Part shown: positions 30,246 to 42,300 of the stretch, in pieces | Position numbering within the stretch: position 1 is the stretch's first letter | How the letters are laid out: every line of letters begins with the position of its first letter | From: Microstegium vimineum | Lineage: Eukaryota > Streptophyta > Magnoliopsida > Poales > Poaceae | Length of the DNA stretch: 64,000 bases | Reading direction: 5' to 3' | Assembly: GCA_022036555.1 (NCBI GenBank) | Contig: CM039141.1 | Coordinates: 10,281,430-10,345,429 of the forward strand | Position numbers and translations under genes: made by a program | The notes under the pieces: model-generated | The model's input: the letters and a program-made list of their open reading frames with translations, nothing else | The model's database searches: none | Told to the model about the DNA's origin: nothing

Positions 30246-33200
30246 ATGGACGCTCGAACCCTGCTGCTCGTGCTGCTCTTGCTGCTGCTCGGTGACGCCA
30301 CCTCGGCCTCCGTCAGCGGCGACCGCGAGGCGTTGTTGAAGTTCAAGGCGGCTGTGACGGCCGACCCGGGCGGGCTGCTGCGCGACTGGGCTCCGGCGTC
30401 TGCGGACCACTGCCGCTGGCCGGGCGTGGCGTGCGGCGCGGCCGGGGAGGTGGTCTCGCTCAACGTCACCTCCTCGCCCGGGCGCGCGCTCGCGGGCGCG
30501 CTGTCCCCGGCCATCGCAGCGCTGCGGGAGCTCCGTGTGCTCGCACTCCCTTCCCACGCGCTCTCGGGCCCGCTCCCGCCCGCGATCTGGACGCTGCGCC
30601 GCCTCCGCGTGCTCGACCTCTCCGGCAACATCCTCCAGGGCGGGATCCCCGCGGTGCTCGCCTGCGTCGCCCTCCAGACGCTGGACCTTGCCTACAACCA
30701 GCTCAACGGCTCCGTGCCCGCAGCCCTCGGCGCGCTCCCTGTGCTGCGGCGCCTGTCACTTGCCTCCAACCGCTTCGGTGGCGCCATCCCTGACGAGCTA
30801 GGTGGCGCCGATTGCCGCAACCTGCAGTTCCTCGACGTCTCTGGGAACATGCTCGTCGGTGGCATCCCCCAGAGCCTGGGGAACTGTACCCAGCTGCAGG
30901 CGCTGTTACTGTCCTCCAACAATCTGGATGACCTCATCCCGCCGGAGATTGGTCGGCTCAAGAACCTGCGTGCTTTGGATGTGTCCAGGAACAGTTTGAG
31001 TGGGCCTGTGCCAGCGGAGCTTGGTGGTTGCGTTCAGCTGTCAGTGCTTGTGTTGTCCAATCCTTATGCGTCGCCTCGTGCTTCTGACTCTTCTGACTAT
31101 GGTGAGCCTGATGACTTCAACTACTTCCAAGGAGGGATTCCAGATGCTATCGCTAGACTGCCGAAGCTGAGGATGTTGTGGGCGCCAAGGGCCACACTGG
31201 AGGGAGAGCTGCCGGGTAATTGGAGTTCTTGCCAGAGCTTGGAGATGATGAATTTGGGGGATAATCTGTTCTCTGGTGGGATTCCTAAGGGGCTGGTGGA
31301 ATGTGAGAACATGAAGTTCCTGAATTTGAGCATGAACAAGTTTACAGGTTCAGTTGATCCTTCACTGTCAGTGCCTTGCATGGACGTGTTTGATGTCAGT
31401 GGAAACCAGCTGTCTGGCTCGATTCCAGTATTTATCTCAAAAAAGAATTGTCTTTCATCCCAGCCCCCATTGGATGACTTGGTGTCAGAGTATTCTTCCT
31501 TCTTCACATATCAAGCGCTTGCTGGCTTTATGTCATCCTCGTCACCATTGGTTGCGCATTTGACAAGCTACCATAGTTTTTCCCGGAATAATTTTACTGG
31601 TGCAGTTACATCCTTGCCTCTTGCTACTGAAAAGTTGGGGATGCAGGGGTTCTATGCATTCTTGGCTGATGGGAATCATCTTGGTGGTCAGCTTCAGCCA
31701 AGTCTATTTAACAAGTGCAACAGCTCAAGGGGCTTCGTTGTGGAAGTCAGTAATAACTTGATAAGTGGAGCCATTCCCGCAGACATTTGGGTCGCTGTGC
31801 AGTTCTCTCGTTGTTCTTGGTATTGCTGGTAATCAGCTTTCAGGTATGATACCATCAAGTATCGGGGAGCTAAGTTACCTTATCAGCTTGGATTTGAGCA
31901 GGAATCGCCTCGGTGGTGTAATCCCTACTTCTGTGAAGGACTTGCCGCATCTACAGCGTCTCTCTTTGGCTCAGAACCTTCTGAATGGCACCATTCCGGC
32001 CGATATTAATCAGTTGCATGCTCTCAAGGTTTTGGACCTGTCATCCAACCTCCTCACAGGGGTGATCCCTGGTGCCCTTGCTGACTTGAGAAATCTCACT
32101 GCTCTACTCCTTGATAACAATAAACTTACTGGGAAGATTCCTTCAGGATTTGCTAACTCAGCATCTCTTACCACGTTTAATGTGTCATTCAACAATTTGT
32201 CTGGTCCAGTGCCAACAAATGGTAACACAGTTAGATGTGACAGCGTTATTGGGAATCCTTTACTGCAATCTTGCCATGTGTACACTTTGGCTGTACCATC
32301 AGCTGCTCAGCAGGGTCGAGGCCTGAATTCTAATGACAGTAATGATACAACACCTTCAGACACACAAAATGAAGGAGGGAACAATTCATTTAATGCAATT
32401 GAGATTGCTTCAATAACTTCTGCAACAGCCATTGTTTCTTTCCTCCTTGCACTGATCGTGCTCTTCATATACACAAGGAAGTGCGCTCCCCGGATGTCAG
32501 CTCGGTCTTCTGGAAGGAGAGAAGTTACACTCTTCCAAGATATTGGTGTCCCAATCACTTATGAGACTGTTGTTCGAGCCACTGGAAGTTTCAATGCGAG
32601 CAATTGCATTGGAAGTGGAGGCTTTGGAGCCACTTACAAGGCTGAAATTGCACCTGGAGTGTTGGTAGCTATTAAGAGGCTCTCTGTTGGGAGGTTTCAG
32701 GGAGCCCAACAGTTTGATGCTGAGATAAAAACCCTAGGGAGATTAAGACATCCAAACCTTGTTACCTTGGTAGGTTACCATCTTGGCGAGTCTGAAATGT
32801 TTCTCATATATAACTACTTGTCTGGAGGAAACCTTGAGAGGTTTATACAGGAGAGAACGAAGAGACCGGTAGACTGGAAAATGCTGCACAAGATTGCATT
32901 GGACGTTGCCAAAGCACTTGCTTATCTGCATGATACCTGCGTTCCTCGTATCCTTCACCGGGACGTGAAGCCGAGCAATATTTTGTTGGACACTAACTAT
33001 ACTGCTTATCTCTCGGACTTTGGACTGGCAAGACTATTGGGAAATTCAGAAACACATGCAACCACTGGTGTAGCTGGAACATTTGGATATGTTGCTCCAG
33101 AATATGCTATGACTTGTCGTGTTTCAGATAAAGCTGATGTGTATAGCTACGGTGTTGTCCTGATGGAGCTAATCTCAGACAAGAAGGCCTTGGACCCGTC

Positions 33201-33441
33201 ATTTTCTCCTTATGGTAATGGGTTCAACATAGTTGCTTGGGCTTGCATGCTGCTTCGTCAAGGCCGTGCTCGGGAATTCTTTATTGATGGTCTGTGGGAT
33301 GTTGGCCCACATGACGACTTGGTAGAAACATTGCATTTAGCAGTGATGTGCACTGTTGATTCACTCTCTATACGTCCAACTATGAAGCAGGTCGTTAAGC
33401 GATTAAAGCAGCTACAGCCTCCAATTCGTGAACATCGATAG
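30246..33441 (+). pseudogene. RPK2: LRR receptor-like kinase of the RPK2 (TOADSTOOL2) type, one-base frameshift
   Basis: A single uninterrupted gene of about 1064 codons; Arabidopsis RPK2 is about 1150 residues. Order: signal peptide (MDARTLLLVLLLLLL), LRR N-cap (EALLKFKAAVTADP, HCRWPGVACG), about 20 LRRs with a non-LRR island, then a transmembrane segment (IVSFLLALIVLFIY). The kinase has IGSGGFGATYKA, VAIKRL, HRDVKPSN, SDFGLARL and GTFGYVAPEY and ends QLQPPIREHR. All catalytic residues are present. RPK2 proteins act at the plasma membrane in meristem (CLV-type), anther and embryo patterning signalling. A run TTT at 31786-31788 has one T too many: frame one stops at 31830-31832 before the transmembrane segment, while the shifted frame continues cleanly to 33441. 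I used ATG 30246 for its ideal signal peptide; an in-frame ATG at 30195 adds 17 Pro/Arg-rich residues. Confidence 0.9.
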
Positions 33442-34620
33442 AGATGAATAATTTTACATATTCCACAAGTAGAAGGTAAAGATAGCTGTGACCTGCACCC
33501 TTGATGATTTTTTTTTCTAATCATCTGTTTGACTAGATTTTATCCTGTAGATGGCAGCTTTGTGTAATATAGTTTTCTCCTGAATCTCACTAGTCACTAA
33601 TGTATCTGCTGATAAGAAGTGCAGGTGTAAATTAACAGTCTTAATGCCAAAGATTTCAGTAAGATTGTCTAACTGTATTCTTCTATTATCTCCTTTAGCA
33701 TTTAGCGCCAATGGGCCCATAGCAGTATGTTGCCAGCATGGAACTAGGGTAATCGACGTTGCATTAAGAAAAGCTCCTGACCATATTGCCAAAATGTCCC
33801 TTGAGAGGTCTTCTATCTGGTTTGTGTTTCTGAAATCTGAATTATTTACCTGTTGTCTAGGTTCTATTTTGAATTTTTATGCGAAGATCAAAGTTCTCAT
33901 ATGAGTAATGATTCTAGCAAGGAGAGAGCTAAATAGGGAATCCTGGAAACCTCATTGTTTTTGGCATTATTGCAATAATCTTACTGCTGCTACTAATTTG
34001 CATGGTCGTACAAAAGAGTAATCGTTGTCACCCTGAATCTGCCGAACCAACACAGCATCAACCATCTATGTTTTATTTCTGAAGAAGCCGAAAGAGTTGT
34101 CAGTCTCACTTCTCTTTTCAACACTGGTATGCATTGCATCTCTTATAGTCTCTACTTAAAAGTTAAAACTGCTCATTCAGGCTTGTGTTAAGTCAGGCTT
34201 TCAGTTTGTACTAATAACAATGTAAATGTCAAAGTGTAGACTGTTTCGGTGCCTGCTCGTGTGCAACATTTATATACAGAGTGATGTTCAGTGCTTTGCT
34301 ATGTGTGTGCAACATGTACAAGTTCATTAGTTTGTTGTGCGTGCCTATATGCATTGACCAATGTATACGTTTATTGTCACACTCACACTGCACATGGACT
34401 GTTAGCAGGATGAACGACGGATGAAAGTGTTAATTGATAAAATGAAAGTGTTCCAATCAGGCCATCGCAAAAATACCTACCTACAAATGATTGTCTCAAC
34501 TCTGATAACATCTCCAGAACTACGATCTGAATGACTGAATCAAAGAACCCAGCTACCAAGACAGTAGCTTTGCTATATATCCAAACCCCAAACCTTTCTA
34601 GTAGTTGCGACTAATAACAG
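33442..34620. other. 3' regions of two convergent genes
   Basis: This is the receptor kinase 3' UTR on the left and the phosphodiesterase 3' UTR on the right. No further coding sequence is seen. Confidence 0.5.
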
Positions 34621-35992
34621 TCAGTCTTTCTTCTTGGCGGTCCACTCCTGGAACCGGCGTAGGCTCGCCGGGAAGTCGGTGAAGAGTCCATCGACGCCGA
34701 CGTCGTTGATCCAGTAGTCGTACTCGGCGTAGGGGTCCTGCCGGAAGTTGAAGTGCAGGAACTCGTTCTCGTTCCGGTACGTGTAGGGGTGCACCTACAG
34801 GCCCCTGGCGTGCGCCATGGCGACGAGGTCCGACGGCGTGGCGAGCAGGTTGCCCTTGGTGGGCGGCACCACCGTGTCCTTCCACGGCCCAATGCCCATC
34901 GCGTACCTCCTGATGTAGTCCAGGTAGTCGCCGGAGGTGATCTCTTCGTACGGCTGGTTGGTGTCCTCGGTGCGCACCGTCACGTCGTCGACGAGGAAGA
35001 CGAGCGGCGAGTCCGTGAGGCCGGCCGCGCGGACCAGCGACGTCGGCGCGAAGGACTGCACGAAGACCGGCTTGGCGAGCCACGCCGGCGACATGTACCT
35101 GCCGCCGTACCCATACTTCTTGAGCGTCGCGACGAACTTGTCCTCGTACTTCTTCCCGTCCGCCCACCGCACGTGCTTGTTCATGAACACCGGGTTCTTC
35201 ATCTCCGGGTAGATCCCCACCACCCTCTTGGCGTTCAGCGCGATGTCGATGAACTCGTCGAACGTGATGATCGGCGAGACGCCTGCATGCGGAGAACGAG
35301 ACCAGGGTGAACGCGTACAGTTCAGAGGGAAAGAAAGAGAGGTCGGGCTCGTCGGCGCGCGCGGCGTTGGGTCTCGCCGGCCGGCGGCCGGGACGACGCC
35401 GGATCTATCGATGACTTGCATGCTCACCGTTGTGGGACTTGTCACGGAAGTCATATCGCTGCTTCGCCCTCAGCGTCTTGAGCTCCGCCAGCGTGAAATC
35501 AGCTGCATGCATGCGACAATGAGATGGAAATGAAATGAAACTAGCGATCGATCGACATCGACTAGATGCATTGCATGCAATGGCCGGGCGGCGTACTAGT
35601 ACTGGCCACGTAATGATGAAGTATCCGGTGACGTTGGCCCACTGCACCTCGAGGGTGCGGCGGCGGCCGGCGAACTCCGGGTGGTCGGCGACGTCGGTGG
35701 TGTCGTCGAGCGTGGTGTCGTGGAAGCAGACGAGGTGTCCGTCCTTGGTGGCCTCGATGTCCGCCTCGATGAAGTCGGCGCCCTCGTCGATGGCGCGCAC
35801 GTACGCCGCCGCCGCCTCCTCGGGGAGCTCCCCGTTGGAGCCCCGGTGCGCGATGTTGAAGGGGCGCGACGTCTGCAGCGGCGCCCTGTCCTCCCACGCC
35901 CCGCCTTCCCCGACCAGCGGTCGGGCCGCGGCGCCGCCCGCGCACACCGCCATTATTGCCACCAACACCAACACCATACGGAGGGATGCCAT
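34621..35992 (-). pseudogene. Glycerophosphodiester phosphodiesterase (GDPD), internal stop
   Basis: Exon 1 starts at ATG 35992 with a signal peptide (MASLRMVLVLVAIMAVCAG). It carries the GDPD core: HRGSNGELPEE, FIEADIEATKDGHLVCFHD, i.e. the catalytic His-Arg, Glu-x-Asp and His. Exon 2 is 35502-35428 (FTLAELKTLRAKQRYDF) and exon 3 runs 35282-34621 (VSPIITFDEFIDIAL ... EYDYWINDVGVDGLFTDFP), ending TGA 34623-34621. The enzyme hydrolyses glycerophosphodiesters to sn-glycerol 3-phosphate and an alcohol and belongs to the secreted or vacuolar plant type linked to phosphate recycling. A TAG at 34797-34795 replaces a probable Gln codon and removes the last ~58 residues, which include part of the barrel. 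I also found no GT donor for exon 1 that meets exon 2 in the right phase, so the exon 1 end (about 35615) is uncertain. Confidence 0.85.
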
Positions 35993-36092
35993 TTCCGCCG
36001 CTGCGATGGCTGCTGCGTGCGACCGCCGGCTTCGGAGGAGGTGGACTGGACTAGCGCTATATAAGGAGACGGCGCGAGGAATATTCTAGCGG

Positions 36093-38209
36093 GACGCGGG
36101 AATTGAGTGATTTATTGTTGGAGATTTTACAGCTTCTTCGAAGAGATATTCCGTTGCAGAACGGATATTTCTTACAGAAAAAAACACGATCGTACCAGAA
36201 ATGTGTTGGCCCTTTCGGTTTTACGTCTTACCTTTTGGCAGGCTCGCAGAGGTAGACTGGGACTAGAGAGAGTCTTTGAAATAGTTATGGGCTGTAACCA
36301 GTGAAGTGGGCCATTTGCATTTGGAAAAAGCCCTCTTGCATCACTCAGCTATTGCCCGTGTGTTCGCACTTTGTACTTTGAGATGGGTCTTTTTTTTATC
36401 AAAAGAAATCTTGAGATATAACTCTTGTGGCGCGTTTGCACTATGAGATGGGTCTTTTTTTTAAAAAAAGAAATCTTAAACCGGCATGTTTTTCTAATAC
36501 AATCAAGGATAAGTATGAACATATATGCATACCACCACAAGTGCATTTTACACTCGTGCAAATGTCGTTCAGAGGAAAAATGATTAACATCTAATAATTT
36601 CGAACAATGCATAATACTATAAGGGTCTGTTTGAAACGCAGGAATTTCAAAGGAATCGGTTCATTTTCACACGAAAAATGTAGGAACCAGAAATTTTTTT
36701 TCACATACCAAATAGGGCCTAAGCTTCTAAAAAAATAGGGGAAAAGCCTAGAGATGGATTGAGACATGAGAACACAACAAACTCTCCCAAACAGAAATAT
36801 GAGATGCAATCAACATCAACAAAACATAGGTTAATGTTGAATGCATTCATGCCAGATCCGTATTGTGTTTTTTTTATATAAAGTTCTTAATATACTAAAA
36901 TGTTTATATAATGTTTTGGGAATTTCGCATAATTTTTCTTGACATGTTCTTATTTTCCTAGTGCTATATATATATTTTAAATCTTATAGATATGTTTTCA
37001 CGAACCTAAACATTTTATAGTCCCTTTATATCTATAGAATTTTCTTGAATTTCCTATAAGCATGTAGATATTTTTCATAATTCGAAAAGGTTATTAAGGT
37101 GTTTGCAAGATTTCTAAAAACAAATTGAAACCCACATGGAAAAAAAATCTAAAGGAGACATTGAGGTATTCCCCCCATTTTTTACATGTTATGAGAAATC
37201 TTGTGTCACGAACCTACATTTTTTTTTCTGAAAATGATGATTGAAAATATAAATATTTAATTTAGGACAAAACTAACATGATATGCGATTATGTAAATAA
37301 AAACGAAGGAAGTAGTTTAAACGATTTTGAGAATTAAGTGAGGACTAAGGCGTTGTGTGTGTGTGAGAGAGTGGAAACTTACTAACAACCAATGGCTAAA
37401 CTAAAACGCCATATCCATTAGACGTGAGGTGCAAACTACCTTGATATCCTTGTATATCTTTATTTTGGTTGGGCATATATATACTCTACATGTATATCAA
37501 TAATAGTATGCGTAGTCGTTTTCGTACACTTGTCAATCTTGTAGTAGTAGTAGTCGGCGCATCTGATATTCTGATTTGGCTGGCCGTGCGTTGCGTTGCG
37601 TCAGATCGCACAACACCGCTGCGGCGCTGCACCAGCAGACCTACGCAACCCACGGGGCGAGGCCGCGACGGCGAACCACGCGTCCGGCCTTCGCGTTAGT
37701 TCGGTTCGGCCCCAAAATATCATCACTCCGAGAATCAACCTTTCCATGATCGCGTCGTCCTTCGGCAACCACGCAACGCAACGCTGCCACCTCTCGCAGT
37801 GGCAACACAACAATTCAGAGCGACACATCGAGTGGTCTTTTGATTTCTGTCACATCTTCAACAACGACGACGATGATCGGTGTGTCGTGTGTGCGCCTCA
37901 ACAACTGAACCAACATCTATTGTCCAAAAAAAAAAAGGAAGAACCAACATCCATTTCGGATATTTGCTCGGTCATTAACTTATATACTGCAGGAATAGCT
38001 ACCATAATTAACTACTACTGCTAATCAGGAATATGAGTACCAAACTACCAATAAACGGATCGAAAAGAAACAAAAAAAAAAAGAGGTTCAAAGCTTCTTC
38101 GTCTGCTCATCTGCTATCTCACCACAGTCTGCTTCTCCTGAAAAAAGGGTTTTACTGTAAAAAAAAGCTTCAACATGTTCCTGCCAAAAAAAAGTTTAGG
38201 AAGGTTCAG

Positions 38210-38210
<1 letters not shown>
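36093..38210. other. AT-rich intergenic region
   Basis: No gene is seen. A 33-base T-rich unit (GAGATGGGTCTTTTTTTT...AAATCTT) occurs twice at about 36380-36413 and 36446-36478. A short GT microsatellite lies near 37353-37363. The block 36625-36795 has TGTTTGAAACGCAGG and CTCCCAAACAG borders and may be a decayed MITE. Confidence 0.4.
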
Positions 38211-38251
<41 letters not shown>

Positions 38252-38271
38252 TCCATCTCCATCTCCATCTC
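38211..38271. repeat. CT microsatellite with CATCTC hexamer extension
   Basis: About 19 CT units (38211-38248) run into four CATCTC units. The tract lies just downstream of the NINJA/AFP stop codon, so the mRNA 3' UTR would carry a GA tract. Confidence 0.95.
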
Positions 38272-38283
38272 ACGCGAGGCGGG

Positions 38284-40273
38284 CTACAAGAACACCGACT
38301 GCTGCGGGTTGACGACGATATGGCGCAGCGGGTTAGTCACATCGCCGCCACCTGCATGCTTGACGAACTCGGCTGGCGTGAGGAAGCTGCCATGGCAGAC
38401 GCACACGATCCTCACTTCCTCCCCCTTCCTGTACTTGTACAGGAACCCATCGGTCTTCCTCCCGCCGCTGGGGCCCTCCTCCGCCGCCTTGTACGACACC
38501 ATCGGCATGTCCTCCGCCATGCTGTTCCGGAGCTCGCCCGTGCTCGCCGTCCGCATCGTCGTCAGCGACCGCAGCGTGCGCAGCGGCGGCGGATCGTGGC
38601 AGGCCGCCGCCGCGCCGCCGACGTCCGACGACGACGGCCTTCCTCCGCCTCCGGCGGCTGGTGTTGTTGTTGTTGCCTCCTTCGGGACATGGGAGCTGCT
38701 GCTCTGTCCGACGCTCGCGCCGTCCGATGACGTGGCGGCGGCCGCCTCCGGGGTGCTCGCCTCCACACGCCGTTCTGCCAGTCCTGCGTCAACAACAGAG
38801 GCACGGCGTGTTTCAGATTCCAGTGACTGTTTCACTAGCAGTTAGCAGCACTAATGAGGAAAACACTGACATGCATGTGATAGTGTTTCAATATACAAAT
38901 GCCAAGTTCCATCGCACTGAACTGAACCTTTTTGCCGATGGATAAAGTAGACCATACACACCAGCCCATACAATGATTATTATTGCTACCTAATGACTCT
39001 AGTACTACTACTGCCTATCATTCTACTACGATGGTGCTGTGCGTGCACATCAAATAACCCTGAAACTGACAGCAAACTAAGCAAGCACTGGTAGTACTAC
39101 AAGCAATCAGGACCTGATGTCTCGATGCATCATCATGCATGCATGTCAAAGATAAGTTCTGCATTGCGACTGCGCAAGCCAACGTCTCAAAACAATTTTC
39201 CCAAACTGATGGAACAAGACATGGCAAGGAAATTTCCTACGATGCCAAGATCAGGCCTATGGGTGTCTGTGTCGCCAATCCAGAATCAGTAAGAAAATGG
39301 CTGCTACTTTCCAATTCTAAACAGAGTAAAATCATCATGAAGATGCAGTGAACATGTCGTCGCCAGACTATGCAACAATTAAGAAACCACAAAACCACAG
39401 CGAGCTAAAGATCCATGTGCTCGATGAAACCTGATGCACCTAGATCTCTCTGCCCGTGCATCTCCTACCGAACCCAACCCAGCAAAATAATCTGTTCATC
39501 GCTTTTGGTGTCCGCGCGAGCAGTGTATGCAGTGGATATGGAATGCAAACGCGACGCAGGGATTTTTTTTCCCCCTAAATAAAGAACAAGCTACTAGCAA
39601 CCAACCAACACACGGAAATGAATGAATGAAATGGATAAGCGCGATAAATAAAACAGTGGAGATAATCACCTTGCTGCTGCGGCCGGCTTGGCGTCGGCGG
39701 CGAACCGACCGTCGTCAAGGCGGCGACGGTACGGCGGAGCTGGAAGCCGCTAGCATGCTCGAGGCCATCGTCGCGGCCAGCGGTGCCACTACCACCAGCA
39801 GCAGCAGCAGCAGCCGCCGCCGGCGGAACTGGCCTACCCGAGCCCGAGTTCATGGAGTTCCGGCGCTCCAGGCGCTTGCGCTTGGCCTCGAGGCGTCGCT
39901 GGCTCTGGATGGCCCGGCGGCGGAGCCGGTCCTCCATGTAGTCGGCGGGCAGGGAGGAGGTGCGGAGCAGCTGCTGGTCCGGCGGAGGCTGCGCGGTAGC
40001 TCCCGCCGCGGCGGTGTCCTGCGCCCCGGCCCCGCCGCCGAAGCTCGTGCCAGGTAAGGAGCAGATCGAGGCGATGGAGGACGACCGCAGGAGCCGCTGC
40101 GTCCCTTGCTGCGACGGGTCGGCGCCGCCGAAGCAGCCGCCCAGGGATAGGCCGAGGCTCAGCTCGATCTCGTCCGACTCCCGGCCGGCGCCTGCGGCGG
40201 CGGCGCGGCCGCCCGCTGGCGCTGGCCCTCCTCCTTCCCGGCCAAATCCTCCCAGAAAGTCCCTAGACGCCAT
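38284..40273 (-). CDS. NINJA-family protein / ABI5-binding protein (AFP) homologue, 367 aa
   Basis: Two exons (40273-39670 and 38783-38284) join in frame, with a GT...AG intron, into 367 residues. The N-terminus MASRDFLGGFGRE and the EAR motif LSLGLSLGG (about residues 38-46) recruit TOPLESS-type corepressors. The middle holds the conserved basic patch AIQSQRRLEAKRKRLERRNS and a Ser-rich NINJA motif. The C-terminal domain KYRKGEEVRIVCVCHGSFLT / FVKHAGGGDVTNPLRHIVV binds TIFY/JAZ or ABI5-type partners. These adaptors repress jasmonate or abscisic-acid responses in the nucleus. The first ATG matching the family start is 40273; an upstream in-frame ATG at 40294 adds seven residues. A poly-Ala run (PPAAAAAAAAGG) is present. 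No lesions are seen. ABRE-like elements lie about 520-650 bases upstream, as expected for an ABA-induced feedback repressor. Confidence 0.93.
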
Positions 40274-40795
40274 GGGTCTGCGCCGGCCGGACACCGCTTC
40301 TTCCCGGCTACGGATTCCCCCGAGGAGGAAGAAGAAGAACGCTTCTCAAAATTCAGCTACAGAGAACACGGCGACGAACGACTACGTTCTTCGGCTCGGC
40401 AAGCACGAGATTTCTCAGCTAGGAAAAGAGAAAGAAAACAAAAACAGCTCCCCCACGACACGAACTGCCCCGTCATCACAGAATTCACGCTCTACATGCT
40501 TCAAGCGCCATAACATTGCAGCGGACAAGAATTCAGTGTCCTCTGCTCCAAATCTCACGTCTGAACTGAAACCGAGACCAGGAGCAGAACACCGCAGCAG
40601 AGGAAGCTGCGAGAGAGCAGAGCAGGAGTAGATAGGAAAGAGCAGAGCAGAGGTGACCTCTAATCTGCTTACAGCTTGCTCTTGCGCCCCCCGCTAAACA
40701 AAACGGAGGGCTTTCGTTCCGCAGATTTTTTTTCCCCGGCAGAGCTGAAAATTGGTTTTTGTAGTCGGATGGGACTACGAGCGCACGGCGGCCAG

Positions 40796-40922
40796 CCACG
40801 TGTCGGACAACGCGGACACGTGTTGGTTCGCCACGAGCCGAGCCGGGGCCAGGGGCTGCGCGACTCAGCGTCGGCTCGCGCGGTGGGCATAGGGACTGGA
40901 GCTTAAAGAAATGTGACGTGTC
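40796..40922 (-). promoter_or_regulatory. Cluster of three ABRE/G-box-like elements upstream of NINJA/AFP
   Basis: CCACGTGTC (40796-40804), GACACGTGT (40815-40823) and ACGTGTC (40916-40922) all contain the ACGTG core bound by ABF/ABI5 bZIP factors; the first two are full CACGTG G-boxes. Three in 127 bases upstream of an ABA-pathway gene is a meaningful cluster. Confidence 0.6.
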
Positions 40923-40959
40923 GAGGGCTCTTTGGCGTAGTACGCGATACACGTTCGGG

Positions 40960-42300
40960 CTACGGCCAATCAGGCGTCCAGAATATAGTTTTTTTTTAAA
41001 AAAAAAGGAAAATCAGACACTTTGTGCCGAATGAGGGAAAAATAAAAGAGATTTTTCAATACTAATGGACTAATGGATGTGGAAAAGTTTTTAAGCCAAA
41101 TGAAGAAAATTAAGGCAATTGTTTTTTCTCTTTTTTTTTATTGCCAAGGTCAGGTATTGCTTGAGTTTTCTAAACCAAAGTTGTTGTTTCTTTGACTCAG
41201 AATTTTCGGATGATCCAAAACAGTTCTAGCTATAAGAATCGAGACTTCCATGCATTCATGCGCTGACAGAATAGTACAAAGATGAGAAAGGATATAAAAA
41301 AAGTTTGTTTGAAATCTTAGGAGGAGCCAACGATGAAGAAGTCAAACCAAGTCTGTTTCGGTTGATGTTATTTTTAGGTGTTTTATTGTGAGATAAAAAT
41401 ATCATTACTAATAAATCAAATGAGGAAGCAATTTTTAAGATTTATTGACCCACATAAGTCTTTAAAATCACTAGTACTTTTAATAAATCATTTAAATACA
41501 AAGGTGACTATGGCTTTTATTTTGGTCCCATTGAAGCTACGACAGTAATGAGATGAAGATGGGCGGCTATGTCTTTAAATTGAAATCTCAGAGAAAAAAT
41601 ACAAATCATCATTTTCTTAATTTATATCGTCTACAACATTAACATGCTAATACACTGGAATTACGAGCATCGTGACTCATAGATGAGTACACCATTCTGA
41701 TCTTTATATATAACAAGTCATTTATATGTAAACATTCATCCACGATTTTTTTTATTATATTTTTAGAGAAAAAGGTTTCCCCCGCTTTAAATTCATAAAG
41801 CAACAAAGCATCCACGTTCAAGGTTTACCGGCACATCCGCCATCTAAACACTTACAGACCTGATAACAGAAATTACATTTTCATCAACGGACTCAGGGGC
41901 ATACACAGACCTGTAAACATTCATCGAGGATTCAATCAGGACCAAGCGCTAAATACATTTTCGCAGATGATAGCAATAATAATCTGACATCATAATCATT
42001 ATTTTTGGAGAAACATCATTATAACCATTGTTCATCTTAGAGTTGTTCAGCTCATGATTTATATGGATAATAATATATTATTAAAAGAAAAACAGTGTAA
42101 TATTGATGATAAACAGATAATTCAAATGAACAGTGCGCTTGTTAAGCACCAAACAAATACTCCTGTCTTTATAGGAAAGAAGAAAATGAGTTAAAAGAAA
42201 ATCGGGCCAGAGTTGTTTACTGCATCGACACGCTTGGCTTGAATTTGGTCGACTCGACTTTGCGGCTCGGGCCATCCCAGAGACGGCTCTCAGGGACCAA
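40960..42300. other. AT-rich intergenic region
   Basis: No gene. Around 41735-41850 the sequence (GAAAAAGGTTTCCCCCGCTTT and following) resembles the 3' ends of common grass transposons, but I cannot delimit an element. Confidence 0.35.
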
